Below, piece after piece: positions 63,128 through 64,000 of a stretch of DNA of 64,000 nucleotides. The stretch's first letter is position 1. Each line of letters opens with the position of its first letter. The DNA comes from Carnegiea gigantea (taxonomy: Eukaryota > Streptophyta > Magnoliopsida > Caryophyllales > Cactaceae), in the NCBI GenBank assembly GCA_029747015.1, contig JAKOGI010000109.1, positions 930,001 through 994,000 of the forward strand, given 5' to 3'. A program made the translations under genes and the position numbers. The notes under the pieces were generated by a model. That model did not search any database. It was not told the origin of the DNA and worked only from the letters and a program-made list of their open reading frames with translations.

Positions 63128-63387
63128 AGAGAATTAGACAGCTTTGCCATCTCAGCATTGGTTGTTAGAAGTTTGTTATATTGTTAGACAGTTTGTTATA
63201 TTGGTTGTTAACACCATTCTTCTTTCTCTCTCCTTTTCTTGCACAATAAGTTGTATATAATAGCATGTACTGTACGATTGAATCAACACAATGAATCAAT
63301 ACAATGAGTTCATCTGGGAAGCCTTTTCTCTCTCTCTCTGGTTCTTCATTTTCTTGTCTCCGCATATTCGAAGTCCCCATGTTAACA
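63122..63387 (+). repeat. 3' LTR of the plus-strand Ty1-copia element
   Basis: 266 bp, ending GTTAACA before the CCAAT duplication. Compared with the 5' LTR it has a short duplicated unit near 63287-63305 and a shorter CT run. Confidence 0.9.
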
Positions 63388-63392
63388 CCAAT

Positions 63393-63732
63393 CCAGACTT
63401 TGTTGTGCATTTGTATTTTTATTCTTAAACTAGTTTAATCTAATCTATGGAAAGGTAATTTTTGATCTGTTGAATGTCATCAACTTTAACATGATTTTTT
63501 TTCGAATTATGGATTTGCCCCCTCTCAATTCATGTGACAATGGTAAATTATATTTTTCACTTGAAAGCCATTATGCTGTCATTACATTGGTGTTGTTTGA
63601 CGTATGAGTTCAGTCTATTTCGTTAGGGATTTGTCCTAAGATGGAGCTATCAAATGTTCAAGTATACCGCGCAAGCCTAGTAATAGTTGTATGTTGCGCG
63701 TAGTAATAGTTGCATGCATTCATGTGTGTGTG
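63393..63732. other. Non-coding flank of the copia insertion
   Basis: Continuation of the sequence interrupted by the copia element. No gene or repeat was recognised, apart from a short TGTGTGTG run near 63725. Confidence 0.45.
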
Positions 63733-64000
63733 AGGGTAGGCCTGGCAACGGGTCGGATTTGGAGCGGGTGAAGCTCCACCCGCATCCATCCATTCCACCC
63801 GATCCACCCGTCATCCGCTCACCCGCATCCAATCCACCCACCACCCACGGATGAAGCGGGTGGTAAACGGGTGAAACAGATGAAACGCGTTCTATATCAT
63901 TTTATTCGTTTATCGCTCAAATAAGGTTCAAAAACTTGAAAAATTTAAAATATACAAAACAATAACTAACGGAAACCACATGCCCTAATCGTAAACATAA
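63733..64000 (+). mobile_element. Possible hAT-like element end with GGGT/CCACCC repeats
   Basis: TAGGCCTGGCAACGGGTCGG at about 63737 resembles the outer end of hAT-type elements. It is followed by mirrored GCGGGT and ATCCACCCG units (63755-63870) that can fold back on themselves. The other end, and any 8-bp duplication, would lie beyond the window, so the family is uncertain. Confidence 0.35.

Larger units (their letters stand above)
58185..63387 (+). mobile_element. Ty1-copia LTR retrotransposon, full length but disabled
   Basis: LTRs are at 58185-58453 (269 bp) and 63122-63387 (266 bp), TGTTAGAGAG...GTTAACA. A perfect 5-bp duplication CCAAT flanks it (58180-58184 and 63388-63392). The primer binding site follows the 5' LTR directly, and a G-rich polypurine tract TTGGGGGGG (63113-63121) precedes the 3' LTR. 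The LTRs differ by about five substitutions, by the length of a CT repeat and by a duplicated ACAATGAATCAAT-like unit in the 3' LTR. A gag-pol in the order gag, protease, integrase, reverse transcriptase, RNase H fills the interior but has several stops and frameshifts. Confidence 0.95.

Noticed and set aside
1..64000. CRISPR arrays, bacterial operons, defence islands or rRNA genes
   Set aside because: No direct repeats with regular unique spacers, no closely packed bacterial-type genes and no rRNA-like sequence were seen; the window is plant nuclear DNA.

Overview
This is nuclear DNA from a flowering plant, most likely a eudicot. It has spliced genes with GT-AG introns, a MIR164 hairpin, Ty1-copia elements primed by initiator tRNA-Met, a CACTA transposon, a Tourist-like MITE, an Au-type SINE and RTE LINE pieces. 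Two protein genes look intact. Both are on the plus strand: the U1 snRNP protein U1A (4218-12756, 5 exons, 243 aa) and the poly(ADP-ribose) polymerase PARP2 (49482-57913, 18 exons, 653 aa). I built both models by hand; every exon joins in phase at GT..AG borders.

Layout. 1-870: nothing recognised. 870-3605: a 5'-truncated, disabled RTE LINE on the minus strand. 3724-3855: a perfect 24-bp inverted repeat mixed with a 24-bp direct repeat. 4019-12756: U1A and its promoter, with long introns. 15290-19165 and 21080-25455: two diverged copies of a roughly 4-kb segment, each holding a dead F-box/FBD gene; the second copy gained a MITE and an RTE 3' fragment. 25456-33150: non-coding DNA with an Au SINE, a MIR164 gene on the minus strand (mature miRNA at 28455-28475), a 274-bp tandem repeat and a long foldback element.

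33155-48757: a degraded Ty1-copia element on the minus strand (297-bp LTRs, CATAA duplication). An 8.3-kb CACTA transposon (33793-42086, CGT duplication) is nested inside it, with a TNP2-like transposase gene and a second Ptta/En/Spm-type gene. 48763-49481: the PARP2 promoter, with five site II motifs and one E2F site. 49482-57913: PARP2. 58180-63392: a second Ty1-copia element on the plus strand (CCAAT duplication), inserted 272 bp after the PARP2 stop. 63393-64000: non-coding, ending in what may be one end of a hAT-like element.

U1A (splicing), PARP2 (DNA damage response) and miR164 (NAC/CUC control in development) are unrelated and separately transcribed. Most of the rest is transposon sequence in several layers, whose order can be read from nested insertions, target-site duplications and empty sites in the duplicated segment. 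I found no operon-like system, CRISPR array, rRNA gene or intact tRNA gene.
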